Assembly (NCBI GenBank): GCA_023245725.1
Contig: JAHFJU010000030.1
Coordinates: forward strand, 1-15,554
DNA length: 15,554 bases
Source of the DNA: Candidatus Peregrinibacteria bacterium
Lineage (GTDB): Bacteria > Patescibacteriota > Gracilibacteria > UBA1369 > UM-FILTER-53-11
Direction of reading: 5' to 3'
Positions 1 through 7,147 of the stretch are shown here, in pieces (within the stretch, counting starts at the first letter, position 1; each line of letters starts with the position of its first letter). The notes under the pieces were generated by a model. That model saw only the letters and a list, made by a program, of their open reading frames with translations. It was not told where the DNA came from and searched no databases. Made by a program: the position numbers and the translations under genes.

Positions 1-846
1 TTTTTATATTCTATTCAACAAATTAAAGGTCAAGATAAACAGAACATTTTATATACGATTGTTGAAAGACTTGAAAATAAAATTGATTTGGACCTATTCA
101 TATTTAGCTTGAAACTCTATTTAATTAAAGATCTCCTTTTGAAAGAAGCAAAAATATCTGGATTTATAAAGGCCGCAGATTTAGAAGAATTGGATCCTTT
201 ATCTTTGGAATATGACAAAGTATCAGTATATCGACCGTATTCGACAAGGGTTAATGGGGCGCTTCTAGCCTTGCTTTTCTTCTCTCAAATAGAAGAAGGG
301 ATAACAAATTTCATGTCAGACGATACTCATAATTTTATCAATAGATTGTCGGAATTTGCTATTAAACTCAAGAAAAATGGAGTTGAACCAAATCAAATTT
401 TCATGTTGATGTTTTCTGAAAGCGTCAACCAGTCAATTATTTCTGATTCGGGATCGGATTATGAAGATAGGATTTTGTCAGTACTAACCAAAATCGGAAT
501 ACCAGAAGAGAAAATAACGAAAATTCATGATAAAAATGATTCAAGTACAGAGTTTGATTTTTTCTTTGAACTAGGCAAAAAAACTTTCGGTATTGGTGCA
601 AAAAGGACACTTAGAGAAAGATATAAACAATTTATCAAAACTGCTCAGATGAGTAAGATTGATATAATGATAGAGATAACATTAGGGGTAGACTTGAACG
701 AAGAAAAGGCAAAAAGCATAAGAAACCACAATGTTTATATATTTGTTTCAGATGAAGTTTATAACTCAAGAGAATTTTTAAGGAAAATGAATGGCGTTTA
801 TTCAGTTAAAGAGTTGAATATAAATACATTAAAAACTCTTAAATAG
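1..846 (+). CDS. Type II restriction-endonuclease-like protein (5' end outside window)
   Basis: The reading frame is open from the first base of the window and ends at TAG 844-846, so the N-terminus is missing; a TTG at 88 is an internal codon rather than a convincing start. The C-terminal half carries an Asp (nt 556-558, context FDFFFELGKK), then KRTLRERYKQ (nt 601-630) about 15 residues later. This resembles the K-T-T-(L/C)-(K/R)-(D/E)-R-W-(K/R)-Q block of EcoRII-like and other type II restriction endonucleases of the PD-(D/E)xK superfamily, in which the Lys is catalytic. The usual acidic residue two before that Lys is replaced (G-A-K), so the active site may be variant. The enzyme would cleave DNA at a specific site. 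G+C is visibly lower (about 30%) than in the pyrimidine genes, which fits horizontal acquisition. A partner methyltransferase would be expected upstream, outside the window. The family call rests on one motif. Confidence 0.55.
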   Translation, partial: FLYSIQQIKGQDKQNILYTIVERLENKIDLDLFIFSLKLYLIKDLLLKEAKISGFIKAADLEELDPLSLEYDKVSVYRPYSTRVNGALLALLFFSQIEEGITNFMSDDTHNFINRLSEFAIKLKKNGVEPNQIFMLMFSESVNQSIISDSGSDYEDRILSVLTKIGIPEEKITKIHDKNDSSTEFDFFFELGKKTFGIGAKRTLRERYKQFIKTAQMSKIDIMIEITLGVDLNEEKAKSIRNHNVYIFVSDEVYNSREFLRKMNGVYSVKELNINTLKTLK

Positions 847-871
847 AATATTGAGTCATTTATTGTTAGTC

Positions 872-945
872 TCGTTCTTATTTTGAGCTGTTCGGAAAAT
901 CCGAACAGCTCAATCACAATATGATTGATGTGCTCTCTGGCATTC
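872..945 (-). pseudogene. Second, decayed copy of a RhuM gene segment
   Basis: Read on the minus strand, 945 down to about 918 matches the start of the RhuM remnant at 1043-1303 in about 22 of 28 bases; the frame gives EHINHI against EHIKNI in the other copy. A deletion of roughly 22 bases follows, then the match resumes over the palindromic part: AVRIFRTAQ here against TVRKFRTVR there. The deletion breaks the frame and stop codons follow, so nothing functional is encoded. The two fragments lie in the same orientation about 0.3 kb apart, as expected from an old tandem duplication or repeated insertion. Confidence 0.5.
883..913. repeat. Perfect 13-bp inverted repeat with 5-nt loop
   Basis: Bases 883-895 pair perfectly with 901-913 around the loop AAAAT (896-900). 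It lies 36 bases after the restriction-enzyme stop codon and could act as a terminator-like hairpin, but no T-run follows on the plus strand; on the minus strand the hairpin is followed by AATAAG rather than T's. The same core recurs at 1220-1244 within the RhuM remnant, so it probably derives from that coding sequence. Confidence 0.7.
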
Positions 946-1042
946 TCTTAGCTAAATCGAAATAGGTCTTACAACTACGCTTATGAGAGTATTAACCGTG
1001 CTGGTGCGCATTAATCCATTCTTATTGGTAATATATAATAAT

Positions 1043-1303
1043 TTACATGACGCTGTAGAGCGTATTAGCGTCAATACACGCTCTACAGGGATAAATGCAA
1101 CTAAATACTCCCTGAAAGTTAGTAGCTACCGTTGATTTAATACGATATCCAAGCGATATAATCATGTCGAGATTGTAATGTTCAATATCTCTTGATATTT
1201 CTCTATTGCCCTCTTTTCGAACTGTTCGGAATTTCCGAACAGTTGCCTCTGTAGACAACTCTTTTTCTAGGTAAATATTTTTAATGTGCTCGCTCACATT
1301 CAC
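1043..1303 (-). pseudogene. RhuM-family protein remnant (both ends lost)
   Basis: An 86-codon frame from GTG 1303 to TAA 1043-1045. The middle shows the RhuM-family signature: SEHIKNIYLEKEL, then EGNREISRDIEHYNLDMIIS and LGYRIKSTVATNF. Full-length RhuM-like proteins are several hundred residues with an N-terminal helix-turn-helix-like part and a continuing R-x-W-A-T segment. Here the N-terminus is missing (the frame opens right after the stop of the exonuclease-helicase gene, 6 bases away) and the family resemblance stops after ATNF, where a 40-bp inverted repeat takes over the frame. RhuM proteins are found in genomic islands and have no well-defined molecular function. The GTG is unlikely to be a genuine start; I read this as a broken gene, though expression of a short peptide cannot be excluded. 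Confidence 0.7.
1049..1088. repeat. Nested inverted repeat ending the RhuM remnant
   Basis: CTGTAGAGC (1053-1061) pairs with GCTCTACAG (1080-1088), and the inner GTATT (1062-1066) can pair with AATAC (1073-1077) across a 2-nt bulge, leaving a 6-nt loop. A competing pairing joins GACGCT (1049-1054) with AGCGTC (1067-1072). It lies exactly where similarity to RhuM ends, so it may be an inserted short palindromic element. No T-run follows on either strand, which argues against a simple intrinsic terminator. Confidence 0.6.
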
Positions 1304-1308
1304 CTACA

Positions 1309-3666
1309 CTACCCTACAAACAGTCTCCCGTAGCCCTTTGTTCGCAATCTTGAATCGAGCACGCATAGTTGTCGTTGCGGTGAAGTTGGCGAATTTCTGC
1401 GGTGTCCGTGGCCGAGCATAACTAGCATGTGTCTGAATTTTATTAGTGCGCGAGGTAGAGCGTAGTCGTTCCAGCCATCTTCAAATTGAGAACTGCGGAT
1501 TTTGAAAACAGGGCTGAATGGAGGGTCAAAAGGCACTTTGTTTAGCACTACAACATTTGCTTTTGTGAGTAATTCTTCAACCTGTGGCAATAGCGTGTTT
1601 GTCGCAATAACTACGGAATGATCTGGGTCGTCGTTATAATGTGTTAGTACTTTTCCGACACCGCCAGATTGTCCAATTGAGAGGATTCTCACTCCAATTG
1701 TTTGTGAGAAGTCGTTAAGCGCGCTGTGAATTGCTGATGCCGACTGTTTTGAATTTACAATAAACAGACATCTGCCACGGTGTTCTTCAATGAGTCGTTT
1801 AAACAAAACAACACTCTCTCTAAAGAATCCTTCGCTGTTCGGTTCAGGAAAATAATCGGGGATTGTCAGAATTAGCTGCCTATCGATTGGGTCTATCTCC
1901 TGCGCTTTTTCAATGATAGAGTGCCATGATGAATCTAGTTCAAATAACTCTTTTGTTAGAGTGAATGAGCCGCCACCACTCAAGCTGTACCCGTGTAGCA
2001 GTACGCTGTTTGCGCCGTCAATTCCGTGCGCGAAAGTTTCGCCCAAAAAGAGGGGAATGCGGCTGAAAGAAAGTTCATCTGCAAAAAATGAAACAGTAGC
2101 AATGCACTCGCTAGGATTGAAATTAAATGCGTCTATGACGGCTTGTTTCTCACTATTCTCAGGCAAATTGCCGAGTGATTCAATTAGCCGTTTCCATTCG
2201 ATTGATTGCGTCATGTTCTCATCGAGCAGTACGTCTTCGGAGTACGAATCGTTTGAATATCCTTTTTGTTTTTCGTAGAAAATTCCAAGGATTCCGGTAA
2301 TAAGTGTGCCGTGGTCGCCGAAGTGCGCGCTCAAATCACTCTGTGAAATTTTTACGCGCGTGCTGTTTGTAATTGAGTCTTCAAGTGAGCCGGAGTCGAG
2401 CACTAACAGGTCTCGTTTTGTGGCTATTTTTGTGTCGTCGTTTGTGCCTGATTCATTGTTCCAAATGCTTGCATGGTGCGCAATAAGCCAGTCGGATTTT
2501 TTGCTTTCAACTAAGGATTTTTTTGAGTATACGTCGATTCCGTCGCGGTCGCAGACTGCGTTGAAAAAACTGAACTCTTCACGACGCAAACTAACTTCTT
2601 CGCGGTCGCCAGTTACAGTCTCGTGCGCCCAAATAATCATCTTTGCCAAAAATGGAATGTATCGATACGCGTCTTCAGGATTTTCTAGCGCCTCTTCGAG
2701 TCTTATAGGCGAAAGATATTGATTGGCCGACTTGTACTGCTTTAGCGGTACATTATGTTTTTTAGCGGCTCGCTCTACGAGCTCGCGCGTTGATCTCTGG
2801 TTGTAGCTGAATATAGTTTTCTTGTCTTTTAATAAAGAAAAATCAGGGTCGTATGGTGACTCGAGCAAAATATTTTTTTGCCCAGCGATCTGTTCGCAAA
2901 TATTTTTTCCCCATGGTTGTTGCGGCTCGTAATCCGTGCAAGCTGCTTCGTTTTCGTGTGTGTCGGTATTTAGTTTTTCGCCGAGGCCGCCGTTTGCCGC
3001 TCCGTTGTCATTGTTGCTGTTTTTTGTGCCGCCGAGGCCGTCACCCCCGCAATCATTAGCTCCACCCCCCTCCGCCCACGTCTTCTCTCCTATCCTTTCT
3101 TCAAAAACAGTTTTTCCGCTCCATTTTGTTACTGAAAATAATTTCTGCAAACGCTCTGTAATGGCTTTTGGCAGCGAGTCAATCCTCTTCAATAAAAATT
3201 CAAAAAAATCTACGGTTGTTAGTGTGTCTTCGAGCGCTCTATGCGATCCGCGTTGTGTCTCGCCGTACTTTTTCATCAAAATTTCGAGCGAATATGAGCT
3301 CTCTTTCAAAAGCAAAATTTGCGCCAATTCGACTGAATCTATCTCTGCCCCTGTAATTGTCACTCCGTGACTACGCAAAAAACCAGTATCGAATTGAATG
3401 TTGTGACCAACGACCGGAAGTATTCCTATAAAATCATTTATTTTATCGCGCAAGTCATCAAATAGGGGAGCGGTCGCAACTTGCTCTTGTGTAATCCCAG
3501 TGAGTAAAGTGATCTCTTTCGGTATGTTCCGCTGGGGATTGACAAGGCTCCCGAACGTTTCGATGATTTTCTGATCCTGCCATTTTACGAGTCCTATTTC
3601 GATGATTTTGTCTGTATGTTTATCAAAACCAGTAGTCTCAACGTCTAAAAATATAAGTGGTTGCAT
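1309..3666 (-). CDS. DnaQ-like DEDDh exonuclease fused to a degenerate DinG-type helicase
   Basis: Residues 1-165 form a DnaQ/epsilon-like 3'-5' exonuclease with all five DEDDh residues visible: D8 and E10 (FLDVETTGF), D93 (GHNIQFDTGF), H142 and D147 (GSHRALEDT). A Gly/Asn-rich linker follows at about 199-230. The rest aligns in order with DinG/XPD-like helicases, as in exonuclease-DinG fusions of Gram-positive bacteria, but key motifs are lost: LLESPYDPDFS (about 267-277) sits where the Walker A P-loop should be, LVLDSGSLED (about 421-430) replaces the DEAH box, iron-sulfur cysteines are mostly absent, and motif VI reads KFRHMLVMLGHGH instead of a Q-G-x-G-R-x-I-R pattern. The C-terminal VLDSRL...KGYGRLF block is preserved. 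The gene starts at ATG 3664-3666 without a Shine-Dalgarno and ends TAG. Predicted to trim single-stranded DNA 3' ends; helicase activity looks unlikely. Confidence 0.8.
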   Translation of the reverse strand: MQPLIFLDVETTGFDKHTDKIIEIGLVKWQDQKIIETFGSLVNPQRNIPKEITLLTGITQEQVATAPLFDDLRDKINDFIGILPVVGHNIQFDTGFLRSHGVTITGAEIDSVELAQILLLKESSYSLEILMKKYGETQRGSHRALEDTLTTVDFFEFLLKRIDSLPKAITERLQKLFSVTKWSGKTVFEERIGEKTWAEGGGANDCGGDGLGGTKNSNNDNGAANGGLGEKLNTDTHENEAACTDYEPQQPWGKNICEQIAGQKNILLESPYDPDFSLLKDKKTIFSYNQRSTRELVERAAKKHNVPLKQYKSANQYLSPIRLEEALENPEDAYRYIPFLAKMIIWAHETVTGDREEVSLRREEFSFFNAVCDRDGIDVYSKKSLVESKKSDWLIAHHASIWNNESGTNDDTKIATKRDLLVLDSGSLEDSITNSTRVKISQSDLSAHFGDHGTLITGILGIFYEKQKGYSNDSYSEDVLLDENMTQSIEWKRLIESLGNLPENSEKQAVIDAFNFNPSECIATVSFFADELSFSRIPLFLGETFAHGIDGANSVLLHGYSLSGGGSFTLTKELFELDSSWHSIIEKAQEIDPIDRQLILTIPDYFPEPNSEGFFRESVVLFKRLIEEHRGRCLFIVNSKQSASAIHSALNDFSQTIGVRILSIGQSGGVGKVLTHYNDDPDHSVVIATNTLLPQVEELLTKANVVVLNKVPFDPPFSPVFKIRSSQFEDGWNDYALPRALIKFRHMLVMLGHGHRRNSPTSPQRQLCVLDSRLRTKGYGRLFVG

Positions 3667-3740
3667 GTACGCCTATTTTTCAACAACTTTCAAAATTTGA
3701 CCACCCCAAATTACTGAATCGCATATAAAGGAGTGATACA

Positions 3741-3766
3741 GTTAAAATCAGCCGTCAGATTTTAAC
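3741..3766 (+). promoter_or_regulatory. Inverted repeat in the leader of the first SLH gene
   Basis: GTTAAAATC (3741-3749) and GATTTTAAC (3758-3766) are perfect 9-bp arms around an 8-nt loop, 11 bases before ATG 3778. TATAAAGGAG just upstream (3724-3733) holds both a TATAAA-like -10 and a GGAG, but a TTGACC at 3697 is 21 bases away, too far for a standard promoter. It may be an RNA hairpin in the 5' leader or an operator. Nothing else is evident in the 111-bp divergent gap. Confidence 0.45.
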
Positions 3767-3777
3767 CATATATTCAT

Positions 3778-4905
3778 ATGAAAAAAGCACTTTTTATCAC
3801 CGCACTTTTTACTGCATTAATTCTTGCACTTGCGCCAGCCGCTATAGGTTATTACATAGGTGACAACAATTCTTACGGATACACATACGACACAGGAAAC
3901 AGTAATTATCAGTACGTTTACGATTATTCGAACTCGATGTATGGGCCGAATCCTTATTACACAACAACTCAGCCGGTTTACCGCATAACAGGAACAATGA
4001 CTCCCGATACAACTTATGCGTATAACTATAACACTCCATACCTGTCGCAAACTTCAAATGTTGTCGCGAATCCATATTTTTCAAGTCAGAAATTTGTTGA
4101 TGTTTCACCAAGCGACCAAAATTTTACTGCAATTCAATGGCTTGGACTAAACAATATTGCTGGTGGATTCGATGCAGGAAGATATTTTCAGCCAAATAGA
4201 AATATAACTCGAGCGGAGTTTGTAGTGATGGTTGTGAATGGTGCTCGTCAGTCACCGTCAGCAACGACATACCGAAATTGTTTTAATGACGTTTCAGATG
4301 ATTGGTATGCAAGCAAGGTTTGTTTCGCGCGTGCAAACGGTTGGTTGCCGTCATCGTTAACGACAGATTTTCGCAGCACTTCTTCAATAACAACTTCTGA
4401 AGCAAATGATATTTTAAATCGTGCATACGGAGTTAGCGCAAATATGCCTAGTACAACTTATCTAACTCGTTCTCAGACGGCGGCAATTTTATATTCAATA
4501 TTGGCTTCTGGCAGGGTTTCTGTACGTTTGAATGCAAATGGATATAACTACAATAACAACTACAATAATTACAATAACACCGCTTATGTAACCCCATATG
4601 TCGATTCATACTACGGCACAAATTATGTGGCTCCGTACTCGAATTCATATGTTGCTCCATACGTTGCACCTGTAACAACAACAAATTCTAGCTACTACAA
4701 CTACAACCCATACGACAACAATTATTCAAGCCCTACATACTGCCAATATATTAATGGTCAGACATACTACAGCGCGACGTACATGAATGGTTACTATCCA
4801 TGTAATAACTCGTACTACAACAATAACTACGCACGCCAGACATATTACAACGACCCGTGGCATGTAGGTGTTCCGGCAGGGTACTACGGCCCATGGAATG
4901 GATAA
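3778..4905 (+). CDS. Secreted SLH-domain protein with Tyr/Asn-rich flanks
   Basis: The product has 375 residues. Residues 1-24 are a signal peptide (KK, a hydrophobic stretch, then APAAIG). Residues 25-100 are a Tyr/Asn/Thr-rich segment. About 105-245 resembles S-layer-homology repeats: FVDVSPSDQNFTAIQWLG...FQPNRNITRAEFVVMV (first), NDVSDDWYASKVCFARANGWL with a divergent second half (second), and a remnant YLTRSQTAAILYSIL (third). Residues 255-375 are again extremely Tyr/Asn-rich with runs such as NYNNNYNNYNN and four widely spaced Cys in the window 169-345. SLH domains usually bind secondary cell-wall polymers, so this is probably anchored on the cell surface, with the aromatic tails exposed. 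Function is otherwise unknown. It is convergent with pyrB; a shared hairpin lies between them. No Shine-Dalgarno precedes the ATG. Confidence 0.8.
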   Translation: MKKALFITALFTALILALAPAAIGYYIGDNNSYGYTYDTGNSNYQYVYDYSNSMYGPNPYYTTTQPVYRITGTMTPDTTYAYNYNTPYLSQTSNVVANPYFSSQKFVDVSPSDQNFTAIQWLGLNNIAGGFDAGRYFQPNRNITRAEFVVMVVNGARQSPSATTYRNCFNDVSDDWYASKVCFARANGWLPSSLTTDFRSTSSITTSEANDILNRAYGVSANMPSTTYLTRSQTAAILYSILASGRVSVRLNANGYNYNNNYNNYNNTAYVTPYVDSYYGTNYVAPYSNSYVAPYVAPVTTTNSSYYNYNPYDNNYSSPTYCQYINGQTYYSATYMNGYYPCNNSYYNNNYARQTYYNDPWHVGVPAGYYGPWNG

Positions 4906-4930
4906 AGAGATTAAGATACTTGAAAATTAA

Positions 4931-4947
4931 GGCGATAAAATATCGCC
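4931..4947. terminator. Hairpin between convergent SLH gene and pyrB
   Basis: GGCGATA (4931-4937) pairs with TATCGCC (4941-4947) over an AAA loop. Read on the minus strand the stem is followed by TTAATTTTC, which suits an intrinsic terminator for pyrB; on the plus strand no T-run follows, so termination of the SLH gene here is less certain. Confidence 0.55.
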
Positions 4948-4965
4948 ACGCTAACGCATTTCCTT

Positions 4966-5898
4966 CTATTTTGGCTCAACCCCAAGCACCATACACAATA
5001 GCGCCATTCGCACCGCAACTCCATTTTGAACCTGTGTGAAATACGCCGCTCCTTCGCAATCGTCAACATCTTTTGTAAGCTCCCAAATTCGAGGCAACGG
5101 GTGCATGATTGTAATTTTTTTATTGTACTGCTCAACCAGTGCACGAGTGAGAATGTAACGATCACGAAACTTTTCGTATTCCTTTTCGTCGTCAAACCTC
5201 TCTTGCTGAATTCGTGTCATATAAAGCACGTCTGCGGTTTTTAGAGCTTCGATCATGTTTTCAGTTTCGCTTAGCTGAACTCCTCGCTCCATCAAATCCT
5301 TTTTAACTTCAATCGGCATGGCCAACTCTTTAGGTGAAACCAGAATCAACTTTACTCCAAAGTGGCTGAGCATTTTAGAAAGCGAATGAACAGTACGCCC
5401 ATATTTCAAATCGCCAACCATCGCAATCGTAAGCCCATCAACCTTCCCGTGAAGCTGCTGAATTGTAAAAATATCGAGGAGCGCCTGAGTCGGATGTTCA
5501 TTGCTTCCATCTCCGCCATTAATAACTGGCACTTGAGCGCCTTCTGCCAGCTTTTCAACCGAGCCGTTTTCGGAGTGACGCATGGCAATAACATCGGCAA
5601 ATTGGTTAATCACGCGACCAGTATCGTAAAAAGTTTCTCCTTTTGTAAGTGACGAATTTTGTACACCAACCGCGCTAACTACTCGCCCGCCGAGCCTTAT
5701 CATAGCCGTTTCAAAAGACAAACGTGTTCTTGTAGAAGGTTCGTAAAAAAGTGCCGCCAAAACTTTTCCATTCAAAATTTCGCCAAATTTTTCTTTTCTT
5801 GCGTATGGCAAAAGCGCTTGTGCATTTTTCAGCACCGACTCGATTGCGCCTCTGTCGAACTGTGCTGCCGATAGAATGTCTTGTCCTATAAAATCCAT
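4966..5898 (-). CDS. pyrB: Aspartate carbamoyltransferase catalytic subunit
   Basis: The enzyme condenses carbamoyl phosphate and L-aspartate to N-carbamoyl-L-aspartate, the committed step of cytosolic pyrimidine synthesis. The 310-residue length is normal for the catalytic chain. Visible ligand residues match the family: STRTR at 55-59 (carbamoyl-phosphate loop), K86 (TKGE loop), R107, HPTQ at 135-138, R168 (GDLKYGRTVHS), R229 and HPLPR at 266-270. ATG 5896-5898 is chosen because the N-terminal helix starts just after it; no Shine-Dalgarno is visible. It is transcribed away from carA, with a 99-bp gap between the two starts, so the two pathway neighbours are divergent rather than in one operon. 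No pyrI regulatory subunit is nearby, which fits an unregulated catalytic trimer, although pyrI could lie elsewhere. Ends with TAG. Confidence 0.96.
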   Translation of the reverse strand: MDFIGQDILSAAQFDRGAIESVLKNAQALLPYARKEKFGEILNGKVLAALFYEPSTRTRLSFETAMIRLGGRVVSAVGVQNSSLTKGETFYDTGRVINQFADVIAMRHSENGSVEKLAEGAQVPVINGGDGSNEHPTQALLDIFTIQQLHGKVDGLTIAMVGDLKYGRTVHSLSKMLSHFGVKLILVSPKELAMPIEVKKDLMERGVQLSETENMIEALKTADVLYMTRIQQERFDDEKEYEKFRDRYILTRALVEQYNKKITIMHPLPRIWELTKDVDDCEGAAYFTQVQNGVAVRMALLCMVLGVEPK

Positions 5899-5906
5899 CG
5901 ATTGGT

Positions 5907-5935
5907 AGGATAGTCCAAAGCTCGTGTAAGTTCCA
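5907..5935 (-). promoter_or_regulatory. Weak candidate pyrB promoter
   Basis: On the minus strand TGGAAC (5930-5935) and TATCCT (5907-5912) are 17 bases apart, with the -10 ending 8 bases before the ATG, the same geometry as the carA and pyrD promoters. Both hexamers deviate from consensus, so this rests mainly on position. Confidence 0.3.
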
Positions 5936-5960
5936 GTTATTTTGAGGAATTAATGCAGCC

Positions 5961-5989
5961 TTTACATATGGCCACCTAGTAGCTAAAAT
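5961..5989 (+). promoter_or_regulatory. carA promoter, leaderless geometry
   Basis: TTTACA (5961-5966), a 17-base spacer, and TAAAAT (5984-5989), followed 8 bases later by ATG 5998. The expected transcription start (about 7 bases after the -10) falls at about 5996, giving an mRNA with essentially no leader. No Shine-Dalgarno is present. Confidence 0.6.
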
Positions 5990-5997
5990 CCTTTCAA

Positions 5998-7101
5998 ATG
6001 TCCCAGTTAATTTTGGCAGACGGAACCCGCATAGAAGGAAAATCGTTTGGTGCAGATGTACCAAGCGAAGGTGAGGTCGTTTTTAATACTGGAATGATGG
6101 GCTACCCAGAAAGCCTGACCGACCCAAGTTACACAGGCCAAATTATCGTGCTCACTTTTCCGTTAGTGGGTAATTATGGAGTTCCGGGCGAAGTTCGTGA
6201 CGAGTTTGATATTTTAAAAACATTTGAAAGCGATAAAATTCATATTAGAGGATTGATTGTAAGCGAATACTCAGACACATATAGCCACTGGAATGCAAAG
6301 GAGAGTTTGGGAGATTGGATGAAACGAAATAATATTCCTGGCATTACGGGCGTTGACACTCGCGCACTTACACAAAAGCTACGCGAACATGGAGTTATGC
6401 TTGGGCAAATTGTTCCTGACGGCAAAAAACCAGCAAAGAAGATTACTGATCCGAATGTGAATAATTTGGTCGCGTCGGTTTCTATCGATGCTCCGCGACT
6501 ATATAAATGTAATAAGAAAGGAGCAAAAACCATCGTTGCAATTGACACAGGAATGAAGAACAACATTTTACGAAGCCTTCTTGAACGGGGTGTAAACGTA
6601 ATTCGGGTTCCGTGGAATTATGATATTTGGAGCACGAAGGGCGCCGATGGAACGCTGAAATTCGACGGCCTATTTATTTCTAATGGCCCGGGAGATCCTT
6701 CAATTTTATACGAGACTCACGAAGTGGCTAGAAAAGCCTTTAAAAAGAAGATTCCGGTTTTTGGAATTTGCTTGGGAATTCAAGTTATGGCAATTGCGGC
6801 AGGAGCAAAAACATTTAAGCTCAAGTACGGGCACCGAGCTCAAAATCAGCCAGTCATGGATGTGTTCACAAAGAAATGTTACCTCACCTCTCAGAATCAC
6901 GGCTTTGCCGTAAACGAAAAAACACTACCAAAAGACTGGGAAATTTGGATGATAAATGTAAACGACAAAACTGTTGAAGGTATCCGACATAAAAAGCTAC
7001 CATTCTTTGCAGTACAGTTTCACCCAGAGGCTATGCCAGGGCCTGTTGATACAAGTTTCTTGTTCGACGATTTTGTGAAGTTGGTGAATAAAACAAAGTA
7101 A
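5998..7101 (+). CDS. carA: Carbamoyl-phosphate synthase small (glutaminase) subunit
   Basis: CarA hydrolyses glutamine and channels ammonia to CarB, which makes carbamoyl phosphate for PyrB (and arginine synthesis where present). Residues 1-150 are the CarA-specific N-terminal domain (LADGTRIEGKSFGA, VVFNTGMMGYPESLTDPSYTGQ split over 27-48). The C-terminal class I glutamine amidotransferase domain begins at about 178 and has the triad C258 (FGICLGIQ), H342 and E344 (VQFHPEA), plus GHRAQNQPV near 278-286 and SNGPGDP at 228-234. The length of 367 is standard. The start at ATG 5998 is supported by the promoter directly before it. carB is not in the window, unlike the common carAB arrangement. 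The SLH/DUF3352-like gene follows after 46 bases on the same strand and could be co-transcribed. Ends with TAA. Confidence 0.96.
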   Translation: MSQLILADGTRIEGKSFGADVPSEGEVVFNTGMMGYPESLTDPSYTGQIIVLTFPLVGNYGVPGEVRDEFDILKTFESDKIHIRGLIVSEYSDTYSHWNAKESLGDWMKRNNIPGITGVDTRALTQKLREHGVMLGQIVPDGKKPAKKITDPNVNNLVASVSIDAPRLYKCNKKGAKTIVAIDTGMKNNILRSLLERGVNVIRVPWNYDIWSTKGADGTLKFDGLFISNGPGDPSILYETHEVARKAFKKKIPVFGICLGIQVMAIAAGAKTFKLKYGHRAQNQPVMDVFTKKCYLTSQNHGFAVNEKTLPKDWEIWMINVNDKTVEGIRHKKLPFFAVQFHPEAMPGPVDTSFLFDDFVKLVNKTK

Positions 7102-7147
7102 AACTCCTAAAAAATTTCAAACTCATATTCTTTAATTAACTTTCTCT

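Noticed and set aside
88..90. TTG as the start of the restriction-like gene
   Set aside because: The frame stays open to base 1 with protein-like sequence, so the true start is most likely outside the window.
883..913. LexA/SOS-type operator in the palindrome
   Set aside because: CTGT and ACAG are 13 bases apart instead of 8, and the GTTC/GAAC order is the reverse of the Gram-positive box; it is better explained by the duplicated RhuM sequence.
961..1020. Plus-strand peptide NRSYNYAYESINRAGAH as a transposase C-terminus
   Set aside because: Some likeness to integrase endings, but no catalytic motif, start or terminal repeats; too short to support.
2853..3370. Plus-strand open frames over the exonuclease gene
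   Set aside because: They run antisense to conserved DnaQ motifs and the Gly/Asn linker, have low-complexity composition and no promoter.
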